Assembly: GCA_021464415.1 (NCBI GenBank)
Contig: CM038468.1
Coordinates: 35,576,969 to 35,640,968 of the forward strand
DNA length: 64,000 nucleotides
From: Lonicera japonica
Lineage: Eukaryota; Streptophyta; Magnoliopsida; Dipsacales; Caprifoliaceae
Reading direction: 5' to 3'
Below, piece after piece: positions 24,410-36,210 of the stretch (within the stretch, counting starts at the first letter, position 1; each line of letters starts with the position of its first letter). The position numbers and the translations under genes were made by a program. Under the pieces are notes generated by a model, which was not told the DNA's origin, made no database searches, and worked only from the letters and a program-made list of their open reading frames with translations.

Positions 24410-27289
24410 TTGGAAGACTTCATTAAGCTTATTCCCTATTTCGCACCGTCTTCTCATCTTCACACATTTGCGTTACTAATGGAGCATTTCACCGACCCAA
24501 GCCAGGGCCAAGGTATCCCTCCCAACACGAAGCAGGGCTCCTCTGTGGGGGATGCCCCCAATCCTCTCGCTGAAGTGAGGTCTAAAGAAATACTAGACAG
24601 TGAAGGGGGAATTAGCTCGAATTTGTCTTCCCCCGGGCATGGCGGATGAAACAAGGGATATCAAGAAATATACAGAGTATCTTAGCTCCTTGGTTGTCTT
24701 TCGCACAGCCTCTACCTTCTCTGCCCCCAAATATTCCAAACTTCAAAAGGAATTACCAAATCCCTGACTCAGTTAGGATCAGGGCTCCAGGCTAGGAGGA
24801 GAGGGCTTGCTATTATAGGCCTGGAAAGGTCCGTTTTTATAAAGCCGCATTTGAGCACGAGCTGACGTTCCCAATGGAAAATCATGTGAGGGAACTGTTG
24901 GTGATTATGGACCTCGCCCTAGTACAAGTCAGCCCCAACATGTGGTCTTGTCTGATAGGGTCAATGTTAATCTCTAGGACTATTTCTGCTGGGAGCCATA
25001 ACATTACCATCGAGGAGTTCATCTCCTTCTTCCAGCCCAAGGACAGTGGTGGGAAGAACAAGGGCGTCTTTAACTGCCCCATAAGGTTAGGGGCTTCAAA
25101 AATCATCTACGACCTCTCTGATAGCATCCCTAACTGGAAGAAACGATTCTTCTTTGTCTAAAGGGAGGACTGGGAGCAACACTCAAGGTGCCCCAATATT
25201 CACGACCTCAAGCGCTGGTTCTTGGAGCCAGACTCCGTTAGTAAGTCTTCCTTTACCTTATAGTGCTGAATAATTAACTCTTTATTTTTTCTCATACCAA
25301 AGCATCTAACCTCTTCTTTTTATTATATATTTTGCAGTTAAAAAGAAGAAGCTCAACCTAGTGAAGTCATCCTGGATGGAGGATGCCAAGGACTTCTTCC
25401 TTAAACATTATGCTGATATAGTAGCTCTCAGTATACTGTGGAGGTACAGATTGGGTCCCAAGCCTACCAACACCGAGCCCAACGTGCTAACTACGGAGGA
25501 CCTCCCCCTGGATGTGCTCTTGCCCTCTAAGCGGAACAACCCAGGGCTCAAGGTTCTGCAGTCGTCAAGAAAATTGGAGCTAAAGTTAATGTTCCACGAG
25601 AGGGAAACCAAGAATAAATCTGACTTGTCTCCCTTGGGGATAGGATTTTGGTTGTGGCCCCCCTTCAATAGGTGCTTATAGTTCCCATGAAAGGTGAGTC
25701 TCTAATCCTTCTTGTTGTTTTTTCTTTTCTTCTTCAATTTTGGGATTTTTGAGCTCTAATAACAGCTCTGATTCTCATCTTCTATTTTCTTTTGTCTTGT
25801 TTTCAGAGCTGGTCTTCAGAGTGAATACCGACAAGGTTAGTAAGAAAAGAAGTACATTGGTCAAGAGCATGCCTCTGTGCAAAAGACCGAAAAGACCTGA
25901 GGATGAGGGGCATGCCCCAGCTTAGCCTAGGGAGCCCCAAACGACAACAATCACCGCCCCCACTTTCGGTAGCCTCCACCCAAAAAACGTGCTCAACTGG
26001 GTGGGCCTGATGAATGCTCCTGTAGAGGACCTCTATATTCTCAACCTAGAGAAAATGGTTCTTGAGAGGAAGAGAACTCTAGAGCCCAGTACCCGTGGTA
26101 CAATTGCTAAGAGCTCTGAGGGCACTGAAGGGTTCGTGGAAGAGGAAGAAAATGTGGTTATAACTGGGGCCAAGGATGCTCCCAAGTAGACTTTCCTTCC
26201 CGGGGGGTCTGATGAGAGGACGCCTGAGCCCACACTCCAAGGTAGCTCCATTTTATTTGTCCAGGGCTATTCACTCACCTCTGTCGCAAAAGGTTCTGGA
26301 GCAGGCAAGGGAAAAGGGGACGAACTCTCTGGCCAGCTCCTTTAGCCTCCACATGAGTCAGGTACACATTTAGTCTTCCTTCTGAACTTCATCCTTTAAA
26401 TCCTCTGAGTGAAACTAATGACTCTTATTTCTTTGCAAGCCATGAACCTCTTTTTTTCAACTCTTCACTTGGCTAAAGAAGGCTCCAGCTCTGCAGGAAA
26501 TTCGGCTCTCCAGGAGGAGCTCATAAGAAACAACAATAACTCCACGTTGTTAAGAGTGACCTTGAAAGGGCTGAGAAAAATAGGAAGGTTCTTTTTACCC
26601 AAGTCTTAGAGGTCTTAGACGAGGCCGAGAATCTCAAAAAAGAGGATCAAAAACTTCAGCAGATTGGAATCTAACTATAGGGCTCTATCGAGGAAGCTTG
26701 AGGCCAAGAAATAGGAGGCTTTCGACTTCAAATCTGAGTTGATCCAAGTCAGGAGGGAGCTTCACACTGTTGGACCTGTTCTAGAGATGGCCTAGAAGAC
26801 TGCGAATTTGGATCACAAGGGCAAGGAGGACACTAAAAAAGCATTGAAGGATGCCTAAGCTCAATTGTTGGCCAAAGAGCTTGAGCTATCGACCTCCCTT
26901 CAGCATTAAGAGGCCGCACGTATTCAGCTCTCTGAGGTGGAGAAAGAGTTGAAAAAGCTGAAGAAATCTATCCCAGCAGTGAAGTCCCAAGTTGTTGAGG
27001 AGTTCTGCACTACTGAGGGCCCCTTGCTAAGGATCTCAGATTCCTTTGTCATCAGCTTCTACAACATATATATGGTCATTAGCCTGAAGACTTGGAGAGT
27101 CTTGAGTTGCTTGAGGAGATAAACCTGACTCTTGAGCTGGAAGCCAAGATTGTAAACAAGAGGTCTAACGCCCTTGCCGTGCTCCAGTTAGTTAGAGCAG
27201 AGGATCCCAATATTCTGACCAAGTGGGAGACTGGCAAGCCCTCCACTTCAGGGGCTAATGAAAAGGGCGGTGGTAGAGGTGCCCAATAG
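24410..27289 (+). pseudogene. Antisense spliced ORF of the gypsy element (putative gypsy-type transposon domain)
   Basis: A plus-strand reading frame, opposite to pol, with domain-like blocks. The first is FYKAAFEHELTFPMENHVRE, LLVIMDLALVQVSPNMWSCL and IGSMLISRT, of the PF04195-like 'putative gypsy type transposon' type. Further blocks follow at 25,338-25,690 and 26,000-26,190, and then a Lys/Glu/Leu-rich coiled-coil-like tail (about 26,450-27,290). Canonical introns are visible: 25,241-25,337 (GTAAGT to TTTGCAG), 25,694-25,806 (GTGAGT to TTTTCAG) and probably 26,362-26,439 (GTACAC to TTTGCAAG). An AATAAA signal lies at 27,360-27,365, 71 bp past the stop. In-frame stops (for example after 24,649 and several in 26,640-26,920) and frame changes show decay. 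Such antisense genes are known from plant Tat-group elements; their function is not established. Confidence 0.75.
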
Positions 27290-27365
27290 ATGGGATAGCA
27301 TAGGGCTCTTTTCTTCCATTGTATAGTATATTAGGACCTTTATAATTGTTTTCCTTATCAATAAA

Positions 27366-28150
27366 ATTTACAACTTTTGCTTTAAAAATTTGCTTGTCTT
27401 ATTTTGCTTTAATTTCTTGTCTTTTTTCTTTTATCTAAGTTATTATACGAGATGTGACGAGCTCTGTTAACACTCTAATGCACCCACAATATATAAAAAA
27501 GTTAAGAGAAATAAACAGCGTGCCTTAGGAGATGTCTTTGCAATATTCACAAGAGATCAATGACCTGTAACTCGATGAACTGGTTGTTTTTGGGTCTCTT
27601 AGTACGAAATGGAGTCTATAAGAGTTATGCCTCCTAGGCCTTAAGCAAAGTTTACTAAGAATTCTCAGATTTCATTTGGACTCCTCAATGTGCAAATGTG
27701 ATCACTGAGTTAACAGTTATTACACCGACCTCTTTGCAAGAGGAATTGTTCAGTTCTCATTAGGCCTATAGTGAGGTCCTTTTATGCTTAGTGATTGACC
27801 TATTTGGTGATATGAATTTTTTTGAAGTCCTTGATGTTTTGAAAGGAAAAATTGTTCTTTTTGTCTAAGTCTTGAGTAGAGTCATGGCCCCTTCTGACTT
27901 AGGCAAATTTTGACAATTTTCTCATTTATTACCGGGCCTCTTCAGTTGAAAAAATAACCTCTTTGTGAGAGTATTTTTGTAGAGTACAAGTGTACTCAGT
28001 GAGCTACCCATTTACTAAACTTACCTTTTTGTGAGAGTTTTTTTTTTCAATTACAGAGTGCACTTTAACAAGTAATGAAATACCAAAGCAAAACTTTTCA
28101 TAAACATTTCTTTGGAAATAACTATTACAAAGGTACAATTTGTTCTAATT
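27366..28150. other. Untranslated region between the antisense ORF and integrase
   Basis: No coding sequence on either strand. It separates two converging transcription units: the plus-strand antisense ORF, ending near 27,365, and the minus-strand pol, ending near 28,150. Confidence 0.6.
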
Positions 28151-29220
28151 CAAGGATAGTATCTCTTGAGGTGTTCTATGTTCCATGGTCTCATGAGTTC
28201 CATGACATCTATAGTCCTCAAATAGAAGGTGCCAGGTTTGGCAACCTTAGTGACCACGTAAGGACTTTCTCACTTAGCAACGAGCTTGCTATGTTTAGAA
28301 ATCTTAGTTGTTAGAATGAGTTTTTGAAGTACTAAGTTGCCTACATTCAGACTTCTGTGCTTGACTCTTTTGTTGTAACTTTTGACCATGTTTCTTTTAT
28401 AGGCCTCTTCCTTGATTCGAGATTGGTCTCTCTATTCTTCAAAGAGGTCTAAGTTAGCCAGCAGGCCTTAATTGTTATGGGCTGGATCATGATGGTTGAT
28501 TATGTACGTTGGTACTCCTATCTCCACTGGAATAACTGCTTCAGTTCCGTAGGTCAGAGAAAAATGAGTTTCACCAGTTGGACCTTTGATGGTGGTTTTA
28601 TAATCCTATAGCACTGGGGGGAGCTTTTCAGACCGGTTTCCCTTGGCATTATCAAACATCTTCTTCAACGAGTTCAGTAAGGTTTTGTTGGTGACCTCTG
28701 CCAGCCGTTGGCTTGGGGATGGACAGGTGAACTATAATGGTTTTTAATTCCATGTCCTTCGCAGAAGTCTTTGAAGAGGTTGCAGTCGAACCGTTTCCCG
28801 TTATCAGTAATCAATATATTTGGGAGACCAAAATGACAGATGATGTTCTTTCATATAAAACTCTGAATCTTCATACTGGTGATTGTGGTCAATGCTTCTA
28901 CCTTACTCCACTTAGTGATGTAATCAATAGCTACCACGGCAAATTTGGTCTATCCTTTGCCCAAAGGGAATGGTCCAACTATGTCCATACCCCACTGAGA
29001 TAATGGCCAAGGGCTGCTGATAGGGGTCATGAGCTCTCTTAAGAGTTCCTGCACGTTGGTGAACCTTTGGCATTTATCACACTTCCTTACTAGCTCATTA
29101 ACGTCTTGTTGGATGGTAGGCCAGAAGTAGCTTTATCTGCCAACTTTGAGAGCTAGTGATTGAGTTGCTGGGTGCCCTCCACACAGACTTTCATGGATCT
29201 CCAACAGAGCTGTTTGGGCT
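28150..29220 (-). pseudogene. Gypsy integrase
   Basis: The minus strand reads HESLCGGHPATQSLALK, then NELVRKCDKCQRF, giving the HHCC zinc-binding module. The catalytic core follows with WGMDIVGPFPLGKG, FAVVAIDYITKWSKVEAL, ITDNGKRFDCNLF and HPQANG. After a frameshift at about 28,690 comes EVTNKTLLNSLKKMFDNA with the third acidic residue. The D-D-E triad is therefore present in sequence but split over two frames. The C-terminal part continues through LTYGTEAVIP to a block near HSKLVAK and YVVTKVA (about 28,230-28,270). Stops after LALKVGR, after GKG and after KIQSFI inactivate it. In a live element it would insert the cDNA copy into host DNA. Confidence 0.9.
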
Positions 29221-29539
29221 TGGTGGGGGTGCAGGCAAAGTTAAAATGGAAGGACTTACCCCCTCTTGTATAGCGTTGCTTCAATGACCACATATATGTT
29301 GGAGATGTATTTTATTCTTTTAGCCATATTCTTATCTTCTAAAAGAGCTCCAGTTGTGAGATAGTCCAGAATTGGATTAATCCAACACTTTCAAACCTGT
29401 ACCGGAGTTATGTCTAACTCTACGATCTCCTCGATGGCTTTTCCTTCTAGGTACTCTATATGAACAACACTTAGTATATCTGAGGATGATGTAAGTTTGG
29501 CCAGGCAGTTTACTTTATTGTTCTAAGCTCGTGGGACCT

Positions 29540-30630
29540 TAACAAAAATTAAGTACCTCTGAGCTGTTGCCTTAGCTAAATAAGCAACCATGTGATCTTC
29601 TTTTGCCATGCCGTGACCAAGTATTTAACCAACTACGACTGTAGAGTTGTTGTGAACCATCATTTGTCTTGCCCCTAGATCACTAGCTATCCTCAGACCT
29701 GAAATGATTGCTTCATACTCAGCCTTGTTGTTGGAGGCCTTGAAGAGGAATTTAAGAGCTATCTCTAGGGTATTAGCCTCAGGAGTGATCAGCATTAAGA
29801 GAACTCAAGAACCTTGTAGATTGGAGTCCCCATCCGCATGTAGTATCCTTATAGGAATTTCTGGTCGCAAGTTCAGCGAGGTAGGACTCGAGGTCCACAG
29901 GTGGTAGCAGTTCTGGTGGCTTAGGGCTTAACTCTTCATTGTAAGTGAACTCTGCCACAGCCTGGCCTTTGACCGAAGTTTGAGGCTTGTAACTGATCAC
30001 GAATTTTCCAAGCTCTACAACCTAGATAGCCAACCTTCTTGATTGCTCTGGCTTATCGAGAATTCTTCATAAGGGATAGTCAGTAAGTACATCGATGGCA
30101 TGGGCCTAAAAGTAGGGCTTCTGGTTCCTGGAAGTGATAAGGAAGGTGTAGGCCATTTTTTTCAGCCTTGAATAATTTTGCTCGGCGGCATGCAGAGCTC
30201 TACTTATGTAATAGACGGGTAGTTGTGCCCCCTCCTCATTTCTTACAAGTACCAGCTAACCGCTGTGTATGACACTGCCAGATACAAGCTCAGGATTTTT
30301 TATTTCTTTGGTGACCTAAGAAGGGGGAGCTCTGAGGTACTGCTTGAGCTACTGGAAAGTCAGCTCATATTCTTTTAACCATTAAAGGCTTCATTGAGGG
30401 CTTTGAAGAAAGGGTGGCACTTGTCTGTTGCCTTTGAGATGAATCTATGCAGGGCCGCCACCCTTCCTGCCAGACTTTAGACCTCTTTTGGCTTGGTCGG
30501 AGATCTCATGTCGATTAGAGCTTGTATTTTCTCAAGATTAGCCTCGATACCCCTCTGGGTTACTATGAAGCCCAATAATTTTTCCCATTTTACCCCAAAA
30601 GCACACTTGGCTGGGTTGAAGGACATGCCA
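29540..30630 (-). pseudogene. Gypsy RNase H and RT connection region
   Basis: On the minus strand, 29,860 down to about 29,560 reads DGDSNLQGS, a stop, then EANTLEIALKFLFKASNNKAEYEA, IISGLRIASDLGARQMMVHN and MAKEDHMVAYLAKATAQRYL. This is the plant gypsy RNase H with the NNKAEYEA motif (catalytic Glu) and the first Asp in the DGD block. The interval 29,860-30,630 is the RT thumb and tether, with several in-frame stops. The region is decayed. Confidence 0.85.
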
Positions 30631-30632
30631 TT

Positions 30633-31225
30633 CTATCTGAGTATGGCAAATGCCTTGTTATGGTCGGCCACATAACTAGAGGCTTTGAGACTCTTGGCCA
30701 ACATGTCGTCTACATAAACTTCCATGTTTTTGCCTATCTGGTCTTCGAACAGCGCACTTATAACCCACTGGTAGGTAGCTCCAGCATTCCTTAGACCAAA
30801 TGGCATAGCCTTATAATAGTATGTATCCTCGTTGGTGATGACAAAGGTTTTCTCTTCGTCTTCTGGGGCCATTCTGACCTGGTTGTACTGGAGTATGCAT
30901 CGATGAAGCTTAGTATTTCGTGGCCCGTGGTTGCGTCTACGAGCTGATTAATCTTGGGAAATGGGAAATTGTCTTTTGGGCAGGCCTTGTTGAGGTCTTT
31001 GAAATCGACAGACATTTTCCACTTTTCACTGTGCTTCTTCATGAGCACTACGTTGAAAAGCCACTTTGGGTAGTGGACCTCTTGGATGAAACTAGCTTGA
31101 AGGAGCTTCTGGACCTCTTCTTTGGCGGTCAAATTTTTTTCCGCAGTAAAGTTCATTTTCTTCTTCATCACAGGTTTAAAAGTTGGGTCGGTGCTTAGCT
31201 TGTGTACCATGACCTCTGAATTCAA
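30633..31225 (-). pseudogene. Gypsy reverse transcriptase
   Basis: The fingers/palm read AKEEVQKLLQASFIQEVHYP, VDFKDLNKACPKDNFPFPKI and NQLVDATTGHEILSFIDAYS. A one-base deletion (about 30,885) then shifts the frame, and the palm continues as MAPEDEEKTFVITNEDTYYY, KAMPFGLRNAGATYQ and MEVYVDDMLAKS. Both the LSFIDAYS and YVDD catalytic motifs are intact in sequence. In life this enzyme copies the genomic RNA into DNA. The match is typical of plant Tat/Athila-type gypsy RT. Confidence 0.95.
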
Positions 31226-31279
31226 TCATTTCATGTCATTGTGGGACCATGCAAATACATCATCATTAGCTCGTAAGAA

Positions 31280-32125
31280 TTAACAGAGCTCCTCTTTATC
31301 TTTTGAACCGAGCTGATTGCGGATTTTCAGGACTCTGTCAGGCTGCAAGGGGTCCAGGATTAAATCTTCTAAGTCTTCTACTAGGTTGCCTCGGAGTTCT
31401 TTTTCTTCATCTCTGGGGTCCAGAGTATCTATCTCCCACTTCTCTGAGTTAATGGGCCCCTCTACATTTACCAATTCTTCCATGGTTGTAACTTCGAGCT
31501 CAACAACTTTAATATCAGCAGTTCTGACCTCTTTTAGAGTTTTAAACTGGCAGTACTGAGCTTCCACTTGGTTTCCTCTGACCTCCTCAACTCCGTGGGG
31601 AGTAGGGAACCTCATTGTTAAATTGCAAGTTAAAATTGCAGCTTTGATTTTGTTAAGAGTGCCCCTGCCTATAATGGCATTGTAATGGGGGGCACTGTCC
31701 AGTACCAAGAACTTGGCGATGGTTGTGACCTGATTCAAGGTTGTTCCCAGAGTTAAAGTGAGCTTTATGGTCCCCAAGGACTTGTTTTTTTCCCTAGAAA
31801 AACACAACCAATGTTATTGTTGAAGGGGTCAGGTGCTTGGTAACTAGTGATGCCTATAGCTTTGAAGGCATTGTAGTACATGAGATTGGAGGTAACCCCT
31901 ACGTCACAGAATATTATGATTGCCCATCATCGCTGTTATTATCAAAGGGTCATTGTGTGGGAATTCTACCCCGTTCATGTCCTCATCTGTTAATACAATC
32001 TCTTTGACATCGTACTTCACCATTTTGGTAGGCCTGAAGCTGAAGCACTCTGCCTTTGAGTTTGAGGACTTTGCTAGCCTGATGTAGGCCTTTCTAGACT
32101 TGTTATTGTTTCTAGAGTAAGACAA
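31280..32125 (-). pseudogene. Gypsy aspartic protease region
   Basis: The minus strand reads CDVGVTSNLMYYNAFKAIG at about 31,910-31,855, the protease active-site block. The usual D-T-G reads D-V-G. After a frame change it continues as KFLVLDSAPHYNAIIGRGT, LNKIKAA and TMRFPTPHGVEEVRGNQ, the conserved post-flap segment of plant gypsy proteases. The N-terminal side (down from 32,125) includes VEFPHNDPLIITAMMGNHNI, a typical protease lead-in. The changed active site and the frame changes indicate loss of function. Confidence 0.88.
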
Positions 32126-33604
32126 TCCCCTTTGATCATGAAAATTTTATTTTCGTGCTCTTTTCCTTTGGATTTTGGGGGAACCTCCTTCTTCTTGTCT
32201 ACATACTGTCGGAGCTGTCCTCTTTGAATAAGTTTCTCAATCTCTTCTTTTAACTTCCAGCAATCATCTGTCTTATGGCCATGGTCCTTGTGGTAAGAGC
32301 AATACTTCGTTGTATCCCTCTTTTTCTCAGATGTCTTTATCTTCCGAGCTTCTAGGATTTGCCCTGGCTCTAACTAGTTATAGACCTCACCCAAAGGAGT
32401 TGTTAAAAGAGTAAACTGCTGGCGTGTTTTACCCTCACTTGGTTCGGACTTGTTTGATTCTTTCTTGCACTTTCTTTCTTGACCACGGGGTGGGTTATGC
32501 CCCCTTTGGTGCTTAGAGGAGGGCATGAGAACTGATAAACCTGACAGGTCTCATCCCTGTAGAGTTTCTTCTACACCGATATATTTACTAACCTCATCTA
32601 GGAGCTCGAACATGGTCTTGGGAGCCAGTCTTGCCAAAGTCATGAGGCAGTAGAGGGAATTCACCCCTTCCATAAAGGCCGCCACCGCTACCCCTTCATT
32701 GAGGTTTATGATCATAAGGCTCTCCTAGTTGAATCGACAGGCGTATTCTTTCAAGCTCTTTGTAGACATATGTTTTACAGTAAAGAGGTGAGTAGAAGAC
32801 TTGGACTGCTTTCGAGTTCACAGGAAGTGTGAAATGAACTTGGTACCGAGCTCTTGTGAGCTTTGAATTGATCCTGGGAGCAGGCTGTTGCACCACATTC
32901 GGGCTAGCCCCTAAAGAATGGTGACAAAAGCTCTGCATACTACGCCATCTGGGACATTCTGGAGTCCCATCATGTTCCCATATTGCTGCCAGTGGTTCAC
33001 AGGGTTGATACTTCCGTTATATGACTCCAGTGTTAGGAGTTTGAACTTCTCTAGGACCTGACAGCTCTAGATATGCTCGGTGAATGGAGACTTGAATCCC
33101 TTAACAGAGATGCGGCAAAGCTCCCTCCCAGATGACCCATTGTCTTCATCATCTTGACCACTTGAGCTCGTATTTCTGGGCTAGAGGAAGGGGAGGTAGA
33201 TCTCCTCTATTTTGGCTCTGCTGTCTTGAGGCCTTTTCTAAACCTCTCTCGTGGACCACGTGTACCTACGTGTTCTTTGATGGTGGGGGAGGAGTTCTAG
33301 CTGAGTCCTTCTTAATTAAAGGACGATTCCTTCCTGGAGCTGGATCGACCAGACTCGAATTCACCAGTTTTGCTATGGCTCTCACTAGACTCTCTGCCAC
33401 TGTTTCTAAGCCTTTCCCTAGCTAGGACACGTGGTGCGAGGACTGGGAGAGCAACTGCAGATGCGGAGGCTGAGGCTGACCTGCTTCTCGAGCTGACTAG
33501 GTTGTTTCCCTTTAGGCTATGAGCTTGTCAATCTGTACTTGGAGAGCAGCTTGCTACTCCTGTAATGCCAACAGGGGGTCTGGCTGAGTGTTTCTAGAAT
33601 ACAT
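32126..33604 (-). pseudogene. Gypsy gag with zinc knuckle
   Basis: A start codon at 33,604 opens MYSRNTQPDPLLALQE followed by a stop. The capsid-like core around 32,940-32,580 reads CRAFVTIL, stop, GLARMWCNSLLPGSIQS, LGTKFISHFL, stop, and EGVAVAAFMEGVNSLYCLMT, a Retrotrans_gag domain. Near 32,315-32,210 there is a single C-H-H-C knuckle ([20 protein letters not shown]) followed by a basic tail. At least five in-frame stops are present. The protein would form the virus-like particle of the retroelement. Confidence 0.88.
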
Positions 33605-33664
33605 GGTGATTTTTGGGATGTATTTTTGTTGGAAAAGGAACGTGCATGACTTGAGAACGTGTCT

Positions 33665-33682
33665 TTCCCACAAACGGCGCCA
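33665..33682 (-). other. Gypsy primer binding site
   Basis: On the minus strand TGGCGCCGTTTGTGGGAA lies three bases inside the 5' LTR end. TGGCGCCG is the usual opening of a plant gypsy tRNA primer binding site. I do not assign the tRNA species. Confidence 0.75.
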
Positions 33683-33685
33683 AAC

Positions 33686-34534
33686 TATTAGTGCTAAAAA
33701 CTAGAATGATATTTAGACCGCACAATCAAATGATCGGATCAAATGATTGTGGTAATAAATGAAACAAACTCACAGAATCAAAGATATATAAAGGATGTTA
33801 GCCTCATATGAAGATATGGGTTAGTCATCCTCTGTGGAATAGAGCTAGGAGCTCGGGTTGGTTTATATTGGTGATGAACAAACAATTATTACAAACTCGC
33901 AAGAGTCTCTCTAACAGTTCTATCCTCACAATGTTATAATAAGAATATGCTTGAGCTACAAGAGTTCTGGTTTTCCTATTCTAGGAGCTCTACGGGGTGC
34001 TCTGAGCTTTTAACTCTCTCTTGTCTTCTTGCTATTAAATGCTGGATTCTCTGGTTTGCCTTGAGTTGTTAGGTTGTTCTTAGGTTGTTGAAAGAAGTAA
34101 TGATTCTTGTATATATATGACTGAGAGGAAACGTGTGGCCAGAGCCCCCAGAGCAAGTCTGGGGCCATGCTTCTATTATCACCAACTCTGACATTGTTTC
34201 TCCATAAATTCTAATGCATTAAATGCAGTCAGTGGGTATTTAATGAAGGTGAGGGAAGTCCTGTTTCTTCTACAGAGTAGGTGGCAGTCGCCCATACTGT
34301 TTGTTAGCCATTCTAACAAAGTGGCTAAGTGAGAGCTCTAGAGCTCCATAATTTGTTGTGCGGAATTAGTTCTTGAGCATGTATCCAATTACTGACGAGC
34401 TTTGCTTTGCTTGTAGCACTAGGATAAATCTTTTCAGAGCCCCTCTAGCTGCAAAAGGGTAAGTTGCTGTTGCGGGTGGCCACGTGTCAGCTCGTGGTTG
34501 GTTGGGTAAATGGGATTATTAATTTACACCATCA
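33686..34534 (-). repeat. Gypsy 5' LTR
   Basis: Partner of 23,043-23,891, with the same length and end-to-end collinearity. Its TG end is mutated on the plus strand (TATTAGTGCT against TGTTGGTGCT), while the other end is ACACCATCA. Confidence 0.92.
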
Positions 34535-34569
34535 AAATATATGATAATCGTCAACCATTCTGACATAGT
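34535..34569. other. Left remnant of a third gypsy LTR, with copia target duplication
   Basis: cgtcaaccattctgacatagt (34,549-34,569) matches an internal LTR tract (gtcagccattctgacatagt, 23,632-23,652). It is cut by the copia insertion at 34,570 and continues at 49,703. Bases 34,565-34,569 are ATAGT, repeated at 49,698-49,702. Confidence 0.8.
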
Positions 34570-36154
34570 TGTTGACCTTAAAGTCAATTAATCTTATTTT
34601 GATAATTACAATAAGTTAATAAAGTGTTATTTAACTCGGTTGTGCCAATGTTGATAGCCATTTTAATCGATATATCTTCCGACCAAGAGTAACTTCAAAC
34701 CGAAGCAATCAAAATCTCACACAAGCTTTACAAACGCCTATACTCACAAGAAATGAATTCAAGTGATATACATGTGCTATACAAAGCCAAGAAAAGATCT
34801 AGATCATCAAGCAAGTGAAGATATGCACAAGAATAATCTCCACATGTTCTACAAGTTATCAAAACCAAGAAATGATCAAGAACATCAAACAAGTAAAGAT
34901 ACGCATAAGAAAATCAAGCATCACGAAGACTCGAATTATCATTAAATGGAGTGAGTGCTTAGATTTTATGTAAAGATACTTTATTGATCAAATCCCTATA
35001 GCTCAAACATATTTTTGCATCTTTTAAAGATTGATTCAAACTAGCTTGAAATTGAATTTATTTGAAAAACATCATTTTACAAAAATCGAGTTTCAAAATA
35101 AATTCATATTAATTTTAAATGATCATATTTTAAGCTATAATAAAAATAAGTATCTTAGAAACATATCTTTGAGGTTCAAAAATCATTAGAATTTTATTTG
35201 AAACTAAATTGTTAAATTGTAAAAATATTTTTATTTTACATTTAAAATTCGCTCAATTTTTTTCCAGTTTTGATCTAACGGTAAGATGGAGGCCTTCCCG
35301 AACTCCGATCATTTTGAAATTTTTACAATCGTTAGACAACATCTCCTGCCAATTTTGACTAAAATTTGAACATGATCCAACGGTCAAATTGGGAGAAATT
35401 AACAAAACAAATTTGAATTTTTTGTCAAAACTACCTGTTGGAAAATTTGAAAATGTATACCTTGGAGCCAAAACCTCTCTTAATCATCCCCAACGGCCAT
35501 ATGATTTTGCAAGCTATAAATATGAGGTCCTAGACATGTTTTAACACACCTTGAATCATTCTAATACTCTATTATTCATATATTCAAATGTATAAAGATT
35601 CAAGAACACATTTTGATCAATCTTTCATTTTTGAGCTATATACTTTGATTAATTTTGATATCTCTTAGTGTGAACTTCATTTGTATTTTGTCATATACAA
35701 GAGAGATATTGTACATTGGTGTTTTCACCAAAACTCATTTTGAATCATAATTGTGAGAGGTGTATCTCATAGATTAGCAAGAGGGATTTCTTGTGAAAGT
35801 ATTGAAGGTGTTTTCAATACTTGTGAGAGTGTGTGGTAAGAATACACTTGTAGAGGTTTGATCTTCACCCGGAAGGAGATCGGTTATAGCAAAAATTCTC
35901 GGGGAACTAACCGAGCGCGGAGTAGGGGAATAAGCCGAACCGTGTGGACAAAAAATCTTCGACTTCGATCGGTTCAATCTTTCTATCTCTTGCTCTATTA
36001 TATTGTGCTATTTATTCATTGTGTTTGGAATTAACTTTGTTCTTGATTGCTTGATAAATATAGACATCAAATATTTTTAAATCATTTTTAAAAAACCAGA
36101 TTAAGTTTTTAAAAACCCCATTCACCCCCCCTCTAAGGTATTTTCCGACCTACA
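34570..36154 (+). repeat. Copia 5' LTR (family 1), 1585 bp
   Basis: TGTTGACC...CCGACCTACA. The first 770 bp match 40,224-40,994 with only a few differences. Its final part (accgagcgcggagtagggga..., ttcaccccccctct..., ccgacctaca) matches the end of the LTR closing at 49,697, apart from the insertions found there. Confidence 0.92.
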
Positions 36155-36156
36155 AT

Positions 36157-36168
36157 TGGTATCAGAGG
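36157..36168 (+). other. Copia primer binding site
   Basis: TGGTATCAGAGG two bases after the LTR is the complement of the initiator Met-tRNA 3' end (usual form TGGTATCAGAGC), with one changed base. Confidence 0.92.
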
Positions 36169-36210
36169 TTGTACTCTTGTTTTGATTTAACAATCTTAGA
36201 GTTTACGATC

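Larger units (their letters stand above)
23043..34534 (-). mobile_element. Ty3/gypsy LTR retrotransposon, Tat/Retand-like, decayed
   Basis: The element is bounded by two 849-bp LTRs in direct orientation (23,043-23,891 and 33,686-34,534). Read on the minus strand it has, in order: 5' LTR (33,686-34,534), primer binding site, gag, protease, RT, RNase H, integrase, an untranslated region, an open reading frame on the opposite strand (24.4-27.3 kb) and the 3' LTR (23,043-23,891). An extra antisense ORF between integrase and the 3' LTR is known from the Tat/Retand group, so I place it there by architecture and RT/gag similarity. Multiple stops and at least two frameshifts make it non-autonomous. 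The left flank is (TA)n and the right flank starts aaatatat, so a target duplication cannot be read cleanly. Confidence 0.9.

Noticed and set aside
30920..31198. Plus-strand frame of 92 codons across the gypsy RT
   Set aside because: It is the antisense shadow of the RT reading frame.
34763..34945. 60-codon frame repeated at 40,417-40,599
   Set aside because: Both lie in the copia LTR copies; the similarity reflects LTR identity, not a gene.
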